Assembly: GCA_052390115.1 (NCBI GenBank)
Contig: JBQTHE010000012.1
Location: 1 to 64,000 of the forward strand
DNA from: GCA-003244245 sp052390115
GTDB lineage: Bacteria; Actinomycetota; Actinomycetes; Mycobacteriales; Pseudonocardiaceae
DNA: 64,000 bases
Direction of reading: 5' to 3'
Positions within the stretch are counted from its first letter, which is position 1. Each line of letters opens with the position of its first letter. The notes below the pieces were generated by a model that was not told the DNA's origin, made no database searches, and saw only the letters and a program-made list of their open reading frames with translations. A program made the translations under genes and the position numbers. This document shows, one piece after another, positions 16,688 through 24,576 of the stretch.

Positions 16688-18358
16688 ATGAACCAGCCAG
16701 ACCTGAAGCCGCGCAGCCGGGACGTCACCGATGGTCTGGAACGTGCCGCTGCCCGTGGCATGCTGCGCGCCGTCGGCATGGGTGACGACGACTTCGCCAA
16801 GCCGCAGATCGGGGTTGCGTCCTCCTGGAACGAGATCACCCCGTGCAACCTGTCCCTGGACCGGCTCGCCAAGGCCAGCAAGGAAGGCGTGCACGCCGCC
16901 GGGGGTTTCCCGATGGAGTTCGGCACGATCTCGGTGTCCGACGGCATCTCCATGGGACACGTCGGGATGCACTACTCGCTGGTCTCCCGCGAGCTGATCG
17001 CCGACTCGGTGGAGACCGTGGTGGAGGCCGAACGGCTCGACGGCACGGTGCTGCTGGCCGGCTGCGACAAGAGCCTGCCCGGGATGCTGATGGCCGCCGC
17101 CCGGCTCGACCTGGCCGCGGTGTTCCTCTACGGGGGCACGATCCTGCCCGGCCGGGTCGGCGACCGCGAGGTCACCATTATCGACGCCTTCGAGGCGGTG
17201 GGGGCCTGCGCCCGCGGCCTGATCAGCCGGGCCGACGTCGACGCGATCGAGCGCGCGATCTGCCCAGGTGAAGGCGCTTGCGCCGGGATGTACACCGCCA
17301 ACACGATGGCTTGCGCGGCCGAGGCGCTGGGCATGTCGCTGCCCGGCTCGGCTAGTCCGCCCGCTGTGGACCGGCGCCGTGACGGGTTCGCCCGGGCCAG
17401 CGGATCCGCTGTGGTGAACCTCATCGCCCACGGGATCACCGCACGGCAGATCCTCACCCGTCCGGCATTCGAGAACGCGATCGCGGTGGTGATGGCCTTC
17501 GGCGGCTCGACCAACGCGGTGCTGCACCTGCTCGCCATCGCCAACGAGGCCGGGGTAGCGCTGCAGCTGGAGGACTTCAACCGGATCGGCGACAAGGTGC
17601 CGCACCTGGCCGACGTGAAGCCCTTCGGCACGCATGTGATGGCGGCGGTCGATCAGGTCGGCGGCGTGCCAGTGGTGATGAAGGCACTGCTGGACGCAGG
17701 ACTGCTGCACGGCGACTGCCTCACCGTCACCGGGCGCACGGTCGCCGAGAACCTCACCGAACTGGCCCCGCCTGACCTGGATGGGAAGATCCTGCACCGC
17801 CTCACCGACCCGATGCATCCCACTGGGGGGATCACCATCCTGCGCGGTTCGCTGGCTCCCGAGGGCGCGGTGGTGAAAAGCGCCGGCTTCGATTCGAGCC
17901 GCTTCGAGGGGCGAGCTCGGGTGTTTGACGGCGAGCGGGCCGCGATGGACGCCATCGGGGACCTGCAGCCCGGCGACGTGGTGGTGATCCGGTACGAGGG
18001 CCCGCAGGGCGGGCCCGGGATGCGCGAGATGCTCGCTGTTACCGGCGCGATCAAGGGCGCCGGGTTGGGCAAGGACGTCCTGCTGCTCACCGACGGACGC
18101 TTCTCCGGGGGCACCACCGGCCTGTGCGTCGGGCACGTGGCGCCCGAGGCCACGCACGGCGGGCCGATCGCGCTGGTCCGCGACGGCGACCCGATCGTGC
18201 TCGACATGGACCGCCGCGAGCTGAACCTGCAGGTCGACGCCGAGGAGCTGCAGCGCCGCCGGCAGGAGTGGAAGGCCCCTGAGCGCCCGCTGCGCGGCGT
18301 GCTGGCCAAATACGCCCGGCTAGTCGGCTCCGCCGCAGAAGGCGCCGTCTGTGGATAA
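16688..18358 (+). CDS. ilvD: Dihydroxy-acid dehydratase
   Basis: A protein of about 556 residues, the normal length. It dehydrates 2,3-dihydroxy acids in branched-chain amino acid synthesis. Iron-sulfur and active-site signatures are visible: NEITPCNLSLDRLA near residue 52, LLAGCDKSLPGMLMAAARL near 120, PGEGACAGMYTANTM near 195, and the C-terminal LLTDGRFSGGTTGLCVGHV. ATG 16688 follows GGGAGG. It stands alone, without ilvB, ilvN or ilvC nearby, which is common in actinobacteria. A 13-bp stem-loop follows directly. Confidence 0.95.
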   Translation: MNQPDLKPRSRDVTDGLERAAARGMLRAVGMGDDDFAKPQIGVASSWNEITPCNLSLDRLAKASKEGVHAAGGFPMEFGTISVSDGISMGHVGMHYSLVSRELIADSVETVVEAERLDGTVLLAGCDKSLPGMLMAAARLDLAAVFLYGGTILPGRVGDREVTIIDAFEAVGACARGLISRADVDAIERAICPGEGACAGMYTANTMACAAEALGMSLPGSASPPAVDRRRDGFARASGSAVVNLIAHGITARQILTRPAFENAIAVVMAFGGSTNAVLHLLAIANEAGVALQLEDFNRIGDKVPHLADVKPFGTHVMAAVDQVGGVPVVMKALLDAGLLHGDCLTVTGRTVAENLTELAPPDLDGKILHRLTDPMHPTGGITILRGSLAPEGAVVKSAGFDSSRFEGRARVFDGERAAMDAIGDLQPGDVVVIRYEGPQGGPGMREMLAVTGAIKGAGLGKDVLLLTDGRFSGGTTGLCVGHVAPEATHGGPIALVRDGDPIVLDMDRRELNLQVDAEELQRRRQEWKAPERPLRGVLAKYARLVGSAAEGAVCG

Positions 18359-18404
18359 CCCGTGAGTGGCGGTGCGAGCGATAACACGCATCGCCACTCA
18401 CGGG
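18359..18404. terminator. Palindromic element at the 3' end of ilvD
   Basis: CCCGTGAGTGGCG (18359-18371) pairs perfectly with CGCCACTCACGGG (18392-18404), with TGCG/CGCA extending the stem inside. It begins right after the ilvD stop and covers the proposed DUF72 start, so it probably ends ilvD transcription. Confidence 0.7.
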
Positions 18405-19249
18405 TGGGTACGTCCGGATGGACGTACCCACCCTGGCGGGGGGTTTTCTACCCACCTGGGCTGCCGCACCGCCGGGAGCTCGAGTACCTGTCCCGGCAGG
18501 TCAACACCGTCGAAATCAACGGCTCGTTCTACTCGCTGCAGCGGCCGTCCAGCTACCAGGCCTGGGCCGCGGCCACCCCCCAGGACTTCGTGTTCGCCGT
18601 CAAGGGCAGCCGGTTCATCACACACATGAAGAAGTTGCGTGACGTCGAGACGCCGCTGGCGAACTTCTTCGCCTCCGGGGTGCTCGCGCTGGGCGCCAAG
18701 CTGGGGCCGCTGCTGTGGCAGCTACCACCCAACCTGCCGTTCGACGCCGACCGGCTGGCCACGTTTCTCGCCCTGCTGCCACCCAGCACCGCCGAGGCCG
18801 CCACGCTGGCGCAGCACCACGACCAGCGGCTCGAAGACCGGGCCTGGACCAGCACCGGCGCCGACCGCCCACTGCGTCACGCACTGGAGGTGCGCCACCC
18901 CAGCTACTGCGACCCGGCGCTGGTCGAGCTGCTCCGCGCGCACAGCGTCGCGCTGGTGGTAGCTGACACCGCAGGCAACTGGCCGTACCTGGAAGACGTC
19001 ACCGCCGACTTCGTCTACGTCCGGCTGCACGGGGATTCAGAGCTCTATGTCAGCGGCTACACCGGCGAAGCGCTGGACGCCTGGGCCGAGCGGATCCGTA
19101 GGTGGCAGGCCGGGGACACCGCCGGCACGGAACACACCATTGCCCCGCCCGCGCCGGTGCGGCCGCGGGAGGTGTTTGTCTACTTCGACAACGATGCGAA
19201 GGTGCACGCCCCGGCCGACGCGATCTCGCTGGCCCGGCGGCTGGGCTAG
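18362..19249 (+). CDS. DUF72 family protein (YecE-like)
   Basis: A TIM-barrel-like protein of about 280-295 residues. Family signatures: VGTSGWTYPPWRGVFYPPGL, VEINGSFYSLQRPSSYQAW, FVFAVKGSRFITHMKKL, the conserved ALEVRHPSY and the C-terminal REVFVYFDNDAK. The function of DUF72 is not established. The frame opens at GTG 18362, but that start lies inside the ilvD hairpin. GTG 18404, which gives MGTSGW, would match the usual family N-terminus better and is equally likely. Confidence 0.85.
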   Translation: MSGGASDNTHRHSRVGTSGWTYPPWRGVFYPPGLPHRRELEYLSRQVNTVEINGSFYSLQRPSSYQAWAAATPQDFVFAVKGSRFITHMKKLRDVETPLANFFASGVLALGAKLGPLLWQLPPNLPFDADRLATFLALLPPSTAEAATLAQHHDQRLEDRAWTSTGADRPLRHALEVRHPSYCDPALVELLRAHSVALVVADTAGNWPYLEDVTADFVYVRLHGDSELYVSGYTGEALDAWAERIRRWQAGDTAGTEHTIAPPAPVRPREVFVYFDNDAKVHAPADAISLARRLG

Positions 19250-19270
19250 CAGGAGCGCCGCGCGATCTCA

Positions 19271-19597
19271 TCAGCCATAGGCTGGGTAATAGCCCTCCGG
19301 GGGGCGCTGCGCTTCGGCGATCAGCAGGGAACCGGGAACATGCTTGACGGCCGTCTCGGTGACCCAGTCTTCCGGCCGGATTGACTTCGGCAGAGCACGC
19401 CACTGGGCACGAAGCTCGGGGCGATCCTCGGCTTCCGGAGCGCGGCGGTGTTCGATGCCGCGGTGTTCGATGCCGCGGTGTTCGATGTCACTGCACCGTC
19501 CTGCCGATGCCTGTTTCGGGCGTTCGATGACCACCGAAATGCTGACCGTCGCCGAGGCACGGACCCGGCGCGACGTGAACAGCGCGCCGTACCTCAT
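19271..19597 (-). CDS. Possible small hypothetical protein
   Basis: The C-terminal 55 residues look like a folded small protein (LRAQWRALPKSIRPEDWV, then VPGSLLIAEAQRPPEGYYPAYG). Upstream, the frame crosses a tandem repeat that encodes GIEHR three times and then turns low-complexity. The start is not supported by a ribosome site. The family is unrecognised. The rest of 19598-19764 shows nothing convincing. Confidence 0.3.
   Translation of the reverse strand: MRYGALFTSRRVRASATVSISVVIERPKQASAGRCSDIEHRGIEHRGIEHRRAPEAEDRPELRAQWRALPKSIRPEDWVTETAVKHVPGSLLIAEAQRPPEGYYPAYG
19446..19490. repeat. Three tandem 15-bp repeats
   Basis: The unit GCGGTGTTCGATGCC occurs three times (the last copy ends GTC). 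On the minus strand it encodes a repeated GIEHR. It is likely a replication-slippage product. Confidence 0.75.
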
Positions 19598-19764
19598 CCG
19601 GAACTCCGCCACATCGCCGAGTATGCGGCCAGGGCGCCCGTCAACACCAGAGTTCAGGACCAACCGTCGCAAAGTTCGCTTACGGGACGCAGCTGCGGCC
19701 GCAGGATCCGTTTTATCGGATGGGTGCCCGTCGGAGAACCGGCTCCCAGGACGACGATGAGGGT

Positions 19765-20298
19765 GTGAGCGGGCAACCACGGGTGCGGCCGGACCCAGCG
19801 CTGGGACTGCTGGAGATCTACGACGTCGCGCTGCCCCAGGTTCACGGTTACCTGCTGTCCCGCTGCCGGGACCGCACGCTGGCCCAGGATCTCACCGCGG
19901 AGACGTTCCTCGCGGCGGTTACCGCCGCGAGGAAGCAGCCAGGCCAACCCGAGCAGCCATCGATCACCACCGGCTGGCTGATCGGGATAGCCCGGCACAA
20001 GCTCGCCGACCACTGGCGATGGGCCGAGCGCGAGCAACGCGGTCTGCGGTTGGTACGGACTACCGCCTACCAGACCAACGACCCGTGGGACGTCGAGATC
20101 GACACCGTGGTGGCTCACCAGGTGCTCGACGCCCTGGGCCCGCACCACCGGGCCGCGCTCACCCTGCGCTACCTCGACGGTCTACCGGTCGCGCAGGTCG
20201 CCGAGCACCTCGGACGCACCGTGCATGCCACCGAGGCTCTGCTGGTCCGTGCCCGCGCCGCGTTCCGCGCGGCCTATGAGGACCCGGAGGGAGTTTGA
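19765..20298 (+). CDS. RNA polymerase sigma factor, ECF-like
   Basis: A protein of about 177 residues. Region 2 is LLEIYDVALPQVHGYLLSRC with the core-binding AQDLTAETFLAAV. Region 4 is LGPHHRAALTLRYLDGLPVAQVAEHLGRTVHATEAL, an intact helix-turn-helix. GTG 19765 is preferred. Its TGA overlaps the next ATG by one base, so the VOC protein is translationally coupled. No classical anti-sigma factor is seen. The short N-terminal extension of the coupled protein could serve in regulation, which is an inference. Confidence 0.85.
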   Translation: MSGQPRVRPDPALGLLEIYDVALPQVHGYLLSRCRDRTLAQDLTAETFLAAVTAARKQPGQPEQPSITTGWLIGIARHKLADHWRWAEREQRGLRLVRTTAYQTNDPWDVEIDTVVAHQVLDALGPHHRAALTLRYLDGLPVAQVAEHLGRTVHATEALLVRARAAFRAAYEDPEGV

Positions 20299-21176
20299 TG
20301 ACCGATCCGCTGAACGCCCTCCGCGAGCCGATCACGCCGGTCGATCCCGACCCGGCGTTCGCTGCCGAGCTGCGCTCCCGCTTGGAGCGCGCCCTTATCG
20401 CCCCGGAAGGAGCACCCATGACCACCACCGTCGAAGCTCCCCAGCACACCCTCGGTTGTTACCTCGCCGTGAATGACGCCCGCAGCGCGCTGGACTTCTA
20501 CGAGCTGGCCTTCGGCGCCCGGCGCCGCAGTGAGCCGATCGTGATGGAGGACGGCCGGATCGGGCACGCCGAGCTGGCCATCGGTGATTCGGTGCTCATG
20601 CTGGCCGACGAGTTCCCCGAGATCGACATGCTCTCCCCGCAAACCCGCGGTGGCGCCAGCCAGTCGCTGTACCTGCGGGTGTCCGAGCCAGACGCGGTGG
20701 ATGCCACCGCGCGCGACGCCGTCGAGGCGGGCGCCCGGCTGGAGCGGGCTGCCGCCGACTATGACTACGGCCGCAACGCCGTCGTCGTCGACCCCTCCGG
20801 GCACCGCTGGATGATCTCGTCGGCACCGGCCGCGATGCCCACTCCCAGACACGGCGACCTCGCCTACCTCACGCACGCTGTCCCGGACACCGAGCGGGCC
20901 CGGGCGTTCTACGGCGCTGTGCTGGGCTGGACCTTCAGCCCCGGCAGGGTCGAGGACGGCTGGCAGATCGAGGGCACCTACCCACCGGCCGGGATGCACG
21001 GCAGCGCGGACCGGGCCGGGATCGAGCCGGTCTACCAAGTCGACGACCTGTCGGCCGCGCTGGCCGCCGTCCGCCACCACGGCGGCCAGACCGGCGAGCC
21101 GCAGCACCGACCCTACGGCCGAATCGCCGCCTGCACCGACAACCAAGGCATTCCCTTCCAACTCCTCCAGCCCTAG
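20298..21176 (+). CDS. Two-domain VOC (glyoxalase/bleomycin-resistance fold) protein
   Basis: A protein of about 292 residues. Residues 1-40 are a charged helical segment (DPDPAFAAELRSRLERAL) of a kind found downstream of sigma factors. Two VOC modules follow: the first begins TLGCYLAVNDARSALDFYE, the second LAYLTHAVPDTERARAFYG with a late IACTDNQGIPFQLLQ. The fold binds metal or hydrophobic ligands in many roles; no substrate can be named. It is coupled to the sigma factor. An internal ATG (20418) after GGAAGGAG could give a form without the helical segment. Confidence 0.8.
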   Translation: MTDPLNALREPITPVDPDPAFAAELRSRLERALIAPEGAPMTTTVEAPQHTLGCYLAVNDARSALDFYELAFGARRRSEPIVMEDGRIGHAELAIGDSVLMLADEFPEIDMLSPQTRGGASQSLYLRVSEPDAVDATARDAVEAGARLERAAADYDYGRNAVVVDPSGHRWMISSAPAAMPTPRHGDLAYLTHAVPDTERARAFYGAVLGWTFSPGRVEDGWQIEGTYPPAGMHGSADRAGIEPVYQVDDLSAALAAVRHHGGQTGEPQHRPYGRIAACTDNQGIPFQLLQP

Positions 21177-21182
21177 CCCGTG

Positions 21183-21215
21183 CCTAGCCGCGTCTGCATC
21201 CAGAACGCGGCTAGG
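21183..21215. terminator. Palindromic terminator-like element
   Basis: CCTAGCCGCGT (21183-21193) pairs with ACGCGGCTAGG (21205-21215) around CTGCATCCAGA. The same TCTGCATCCAGAACGCGG core recurs in larger palindromes at 23648-23719 and 44665-44729. Confidence 0.7.
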
Positions 21216-21225
21216 GATGGCGGCC

Positions 21226-21272
21226 GAGTGAGCGCTCACTCATTGACGGAGTGAGCGCTCACTCCGTATCCT
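21226..21272 (+). promoter_or_regulatory. tetR promoter with two identical operators
   Basis: The 16-bp palindrome GAGTGAGCGCTCACTC occurs at 21226-21241 and 21249-21264. TTGACG (21243-21248) lies between them and TATCCT (21267-21272) follows with an 18-bp spacer, so both sites cover the promoter. Transcription should start at or next to ATG 21280, giving a leaderless mRNA. Confidence 0.8.
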
Positions 21273-21279
21273 CGAGGGC

Positions 21280-21894
21280 ATGATTGGGGCGCAGCGGAAG
21301 AGGGCGCCGGCGATGACGCCGGACGATCGGCGCGCGGCGATCGTGGCCGCCACCCTGCCGATGATCATCGAGCACGGTGCGACCGTGACCTCGGGGCAGA
21401 TCGCGGCCGCGTCCGGCGTCGCCGAGGGCACGGTGTTCCGCGCCTTCGCCGACAAGCACGAGCTGCTGGCAGCATGCCTCGACGCGGCGTTCGACCCGGC
21501 CGACCCGGTGGCGACACTGCGGCAGATCCCGCGGGAGCTGCCGGTGCGGGACCGGCTGCTGCGAGCCACCGCCACCGTCGCGGAGTATTGGGATCGGGCG
21601 ATCTCCGTCGGGCATGCCGTACGCACCGCCTGCTCCGGGCCACCCAAGCCCGGATCGTCCAGCGCCCCCGGCAACGCGATGCGCGAGCTGATCAGTGCAC
21701 TCGCCGAGCTCTTGGGCCCGGACGCCACGGCGCTGCGGTTGGGTCCGGAGCGCACCGCGCAGCTGTTCCTGCTCGCGGTGACCAGCGACCGGATGCTGCG
21801 ACTGCGGATGGGCGGCCTCGGCGCACCCGCCCTGGACACCGAGGAACTGGTGGAGGTCTTCCTGCACGGCGCGCTACGAGGGGAACACCGGTGA
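21280..21894 (+). CDS. TetR family repressor of the DrrAB-type exporter
   Basis: A protein of about 204 residues. The N-terminal helix-turn-helix is GQIAAASGVAEGTVFRAFADKHEL (about 47-70) and the remainder is a helical ligand domain. The promoter carries two identical palindromes, so the protein likely represses itself and the two coupled transporter genes. The start at 21280 fits a leaderless transcript; an internal ATG 21313 is less likely. The stop overlaps the ABC gene start as GTGA. The inducer is unknown, possibly a hydrophobic drug-like compound. Confidence 0.9.
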   Translation: MIGAQRKRAPAMTPDDRRAAIVAATLPMIIEHGATVTSGQIAAASGVAEGTVFRAFADKHELLAACLDAAFDPADPVATLRQIPRELPVRDRLLRATATVAEYWDRAISVGHAVRTACSGPPKPGSSSAPGNAMRELISALAELLGPDATALRLGPERTAQLFLLAVTSDRMLRLRMGGLGAPALDTEELVEVFLHGALRGEHR

Positions 21895-22820
21895 GCGAGC
21901 TGATGATCGACGCCGCCGAGGTGCGCAAGACTTTCGGTGACGTCACCGCCTTGGACGGGGTGAGCGTGGCCGTCCCGGCCGGCACCGTGCACGGCCTGCT
22001 CGGGCACAACGGCGCGGGCAAGACGACCCTGGTCAACGTCCTCACCACACTGCTCGCCCCGACTGGTGGCAGCGCGGCGGTGGCTGGCTTCGACGTGGTG
22101 CGCGACGCCGCCGAGGTGCGCCGCCGGATCGGCGTCACCGGCCAGTTCGCCTCGGTGGATGAGGACCTCACCGGCACCCAGAACCTGGTGCTGCTGGGCC
22201 GGCTGCTGGGTGCTGGCCGGCGCGAGGCGGGCCGGCGGGCGGCCGAGCTACTCGAACTGTTCGGGCTCGCCGACGCTGCCGACCGGCCCGCCCAGGGTTA
22301 CTCCGGGGGGATGCGGCGCAAACTCGATCTGGCGAGCAGCCTGGTCGGGCGGCCCGATGTGGTGTTTCTCGACGAGCCCACCACCGGGCTGGACCCGGAG
22401 AGCCGGCTGGGCATGTGGGACGTCGTGCGAACCCTGGTCGCCGGCGGCACCACGGTGCTGCTCACCACCCAATACCTCGACGAGGCCGACCGGCTGGCCG
22501 ACGCCATCACCGTGCTGTCCCAGGGGCAGGTGGTCGCGGCGGGCACCGCGGCCGAGCTCAAGGGCCGCGTTGGCCGGCGAACCGTCAGCGCGACGCTGGC
22601 CGTCGCCGCCGACATCGGCCCTGCCCTGGACACCCTGCGGCGGGCCGGGCTGGACCCGCTGCAGTCCGGCCGGACGCTGACTGCCCCGGTCGAGTCGTCC
22701 CGCGAGCTGGCCGTCGTGGTGCGCGCGTTGGACGACGCCGGCATCGAGGCCGACGAGCTCGGCCTGCACGAGCCGACGCTGGACGACGTCTACCTCACGC
22801 TGACCGGAGCCCGCCCATGA
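21891..22820 (+). CDS. ABC transporter ATP-binding protein, DrrA type
   Basis: A protein of about 309 residues. Walker A is GHNGAGKTT near 40, the signature YSGGMRRKLDLA near 140, Walker B VVFLDEPTTGLD near 160 and the switch histidine is replaced by Gln in TTQYLDEAD, which is usual in DrrA-like ATPases. A C-terminal domain ends HEPTLDDVYLTLTG, the DrrA signature. The family powers export of daunorubicin-like compounds and lipids together with a DrrB permease, which is the next gene with an ATGA overlap. Confidence 0.92.
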   Translation: MSELMIDAAEVRKTFGDVTALDGVSVAVPAGTVHGLLGHNGAGKTTLVNVLTTLLAPTGGSAAVAGFDVVRDAAEVRRRIGVTGQFASVDEDLTGTQNLVLLGRLLGAGRREAGRRAAELLELFGLADAADRPAQGYSGGMRRKLDLASSLVGRPDVVFLDEPTTGLDPESRLGMWDVVRTLVAGGTTVLLTTQYLDEADRLADAITVLSQGQVVAAGTAAELKGRVGRRTVSATLAVAADIGPALDTLRRAGLDPLQSGRTLTAPVESSRELAVVVRALDDAGIEADELGLHEPTLDDVYLTLTGARP

Positions 22821-23632
22821 CCATGGTCGCCACGCCGCCCAGCACCGTGCGGTCCCGCCCGGCGGGCAGCGGGGTGCTCACTCAGGTGCAGGTGCTCACC
22901 GGCCGGGCGCTGCGCCGGCTGCGGGACCCGCGGATGATCGTGCTGAGCCTGCTCCAACCGTTGATCATGCTGACGCTGTTCAGCCAGGTGTTTCGCAGCA
23001 TCGCGAACTCGCCGGGCTTCCCGCCCGGAGTGACCTACATCGACTACCTGCTGCCGGCAATCCTGGTGACCACGGGCAGCCAGGCGGCGATGTGGTCCGG
23101 TTCGGGGCTGGTCACCGACCTGCGCAACGGGGCCTTCGCGCGATTCCGCACCTTGCCCATCTCGATCACGTCGGCGCTGGTCGCGCGCAGCCTGTTCGAC
23201 CTGGTGCGCAACGCCATCCAGCTGGTCGTGCTCGTGGTGGCCGCTGCTGTGCTCTACGGTTACGCGCCGGCCGGCGGGGTCCGCGGAACCACGCTGGCGT
23301 TGCTGATCGGGTTGGCCGTCGGCGCAGGGTTGTCCTGGGTATTCATTGCGCTGGCCAGTTGGGTGCGCAACGTCGAGCTGATGCAGATGGTCGGGTTCGC
23401 GGTGATCTTCCCGCTGATGTTCGCGTCCAGCGCGTTTGTGCCCATTTCTGAGCTGCCGCCGTGGATGCAGGTGATCGCTACCGCCAACCCTCTCACCTAC
23501 GCCATCGACGCCGCCCGAGGATGGGCCCTGGCCGATCCAACCCTCGGCGCCACCGTGAGTGCTCTCCTCGTCGCCACCGCCCTCACCATCGCATCCGCCG
23601 CCATCGCCACCCGCGGCGTCCGCCGCCCCTAA
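22817..23632 (+). CDS. ABC-2 type permease, DrrB type
   Basis: A protein of about 271 residues with six predicted membrane helices. It has the ABC-2 layout: LRDPRMIVLSLLQPLIMLTLF, then SGLVTDLRNGAFARFRTLPIS and the late MFASSAFVPISELPPWMQ with NPLTYAIDAARG. It forms the membrane half of the exporter with the preceding ATPase. Two starts 6 bp apart (22817, 22823) are possible. Confidence 0.9.
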   Translation: MTMVATPPSTVRSRPAGSGVLTQVQVLTGRALRRLRDPRMIVLSLLQPLIMLTLFSQVFRSIANSPGFPPGVTYIDYLLPAILVTTGSQAAMWSGSGLVTDLRNGAFARFRTLPISITSALVARSLFDLVRNAIQLVVLVVAAAVLYGYAPAGGVRGTTLALLIGLAVGAGLSWVFIALASWVRNVELMQMVGFAVIFPLMFASSAFVPISELPPWMQVIATANPLTYAIDAARGWALADPTLGATVSALLVATALTIASAAIATRGVRRP

Positions 23633-23647
23633 CCCAGCCGGCCGTTG

Positions 23648-23719
23648 TAGCCGCGTTCTGGATGCAGAACGCGGTAAAAGGGCCTCGATTCAGCGCGTTC
23701 TGCATCCAGAACGCGGCTA
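23648..23719. terminator. Long palindrome between convergent genes
   Basis: A perfect 26-bp inverted repeat (23648-23673 and 23694-23719) with a 20-nt loop. Each arm itself contains CGTTCTG/CAGAACG. It ends both the exporter operon and the serine hydrolase gene, whose stop codon lies inside it. Confidence 0.75.
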
Positions 23720-24544
23720 AGGGCGGGCGGGGAGCTCGGCGAGGACCTGGTCGGCGAAAGTGGGCCAGGTGGTGCGGGACCAGTCGGCGAAGTCGCGATC
23801 GGTGAGGGCGATGCAGGCTGCGCCGGCTGCTGGGTCGACCCACAGGAAGGTGCCGGATTGGCCGAAGTGCCCGAAGGTCTCCGGCGAGTTCCGGCTGCCC
23901 GTCCAGTGTGGATTCTTGTGGTCGCGTAGCTCGAAGCCCAGGCCCCAGTCGTTGGGACGTCGCATGCCGAAGCCGGGCAGCAGCCCGTCCAAACCGGGGT
24001 AGGCCACCTGGGTCGCCTCGGCCAGGGTCTGCGGGGCGAGCAGCGAGGGCGCCTGCAGCTCGGCGGCGAACCGGGTCAGGTCGGCGCAGGTAGACACCGC
24101 GCCGTGCGCGGCGGAGCCCTCCAGCCGGGACGCGGCCATCCCCAACGGCTGAAGCACCCCTTCGACCAGATAATCCGCGAATTCAATGCCAGACGACGCC
24201 GACACGGCATCGGCCAGCACGTCGAATCCGGTGTTGGAGTAGATCCTTTTGGTTCCCGGAGCCGCCGCAACCTGGGCAGTGTCGAACGCCAACCCGGACA
24301 CGTGTGCGAGGAGGTGGCGCACCGTGGACCCGTCCGGTCCGGCTGGCTGGTCGAAGTCCACCGCCCCCTCCTCCACCGCCAGCAGCACCGCGTAGGCGGA
24401 AAGCAGCTTGGTCACCGACGCGAGCCGGAACGGTCGGTCCTGCGGACCGTGACTGCCCAGCACCGCACCGGAGGCATCCACTACCGCGACGGCCACCGTG
24501 TCGACCGGCCACTGTTGCACGCTGCGCAGGCTGTCCATGAACAC
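23717..24544 (-). CDS. Serine hydrolase, class C beta-lactamase fold
   Basis: A protein of about 275 residues. The nucleophile motif SVTK is at 43-46, the tyrosine motif is YSN near 102, and HFG near 237 stands in place of KTG. These are the three conserved boxes of class C beta-lactamase-like esterases and peptidases. No signal peptide is seen, so it is likely cytoplasmic and not a periplasmic antibiotic-resistance enzyme. It is divergent from the aminotransferase gene by 32 bp. Confidence 0.87.
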   Translation of the reverse strand: MFMDSLRSVQQWPVDTVAVAVVDASGAVLGSHGPQDRPFRLASVTKLLSAYAVLLAVEEGAVDFDQPAGPDGSTVRHLLAHVSGLAFDTAQVAAAPGTKRIYSNTGFDVLADAVSASSGIEFADYLVEGVLQPLGMAASRLEGSAAHGAVSTCADLTRFAAELQAPSLLAPQTLAEATQVAYPGLDGLLPGFGMRRPNDWGLGFELRDHKNPHWTGSRNSPETFGHFGQSGTFLWVDPAAGAACIALTDRDFADWSRTTWPTFADQVLAELPARP

Positions 24545-24576
24545 CGACGCTACGACAGGCGTGGCAAGATCCGGCT

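Noticed and set aside
21891..23632. Export genes for the product of the biosynthetic locus
   Set aside because: They lie 10 kb away under their own TetR and sit among unrelated genes; linkage to the product would be guesswork.
23717..24544. Antibiotic-resistance beta-lactamase
   Set aside because: It has the class C fold motifs but no signal peptide, and HFG replaces KTG; esterase or peptidase activity is as likely.
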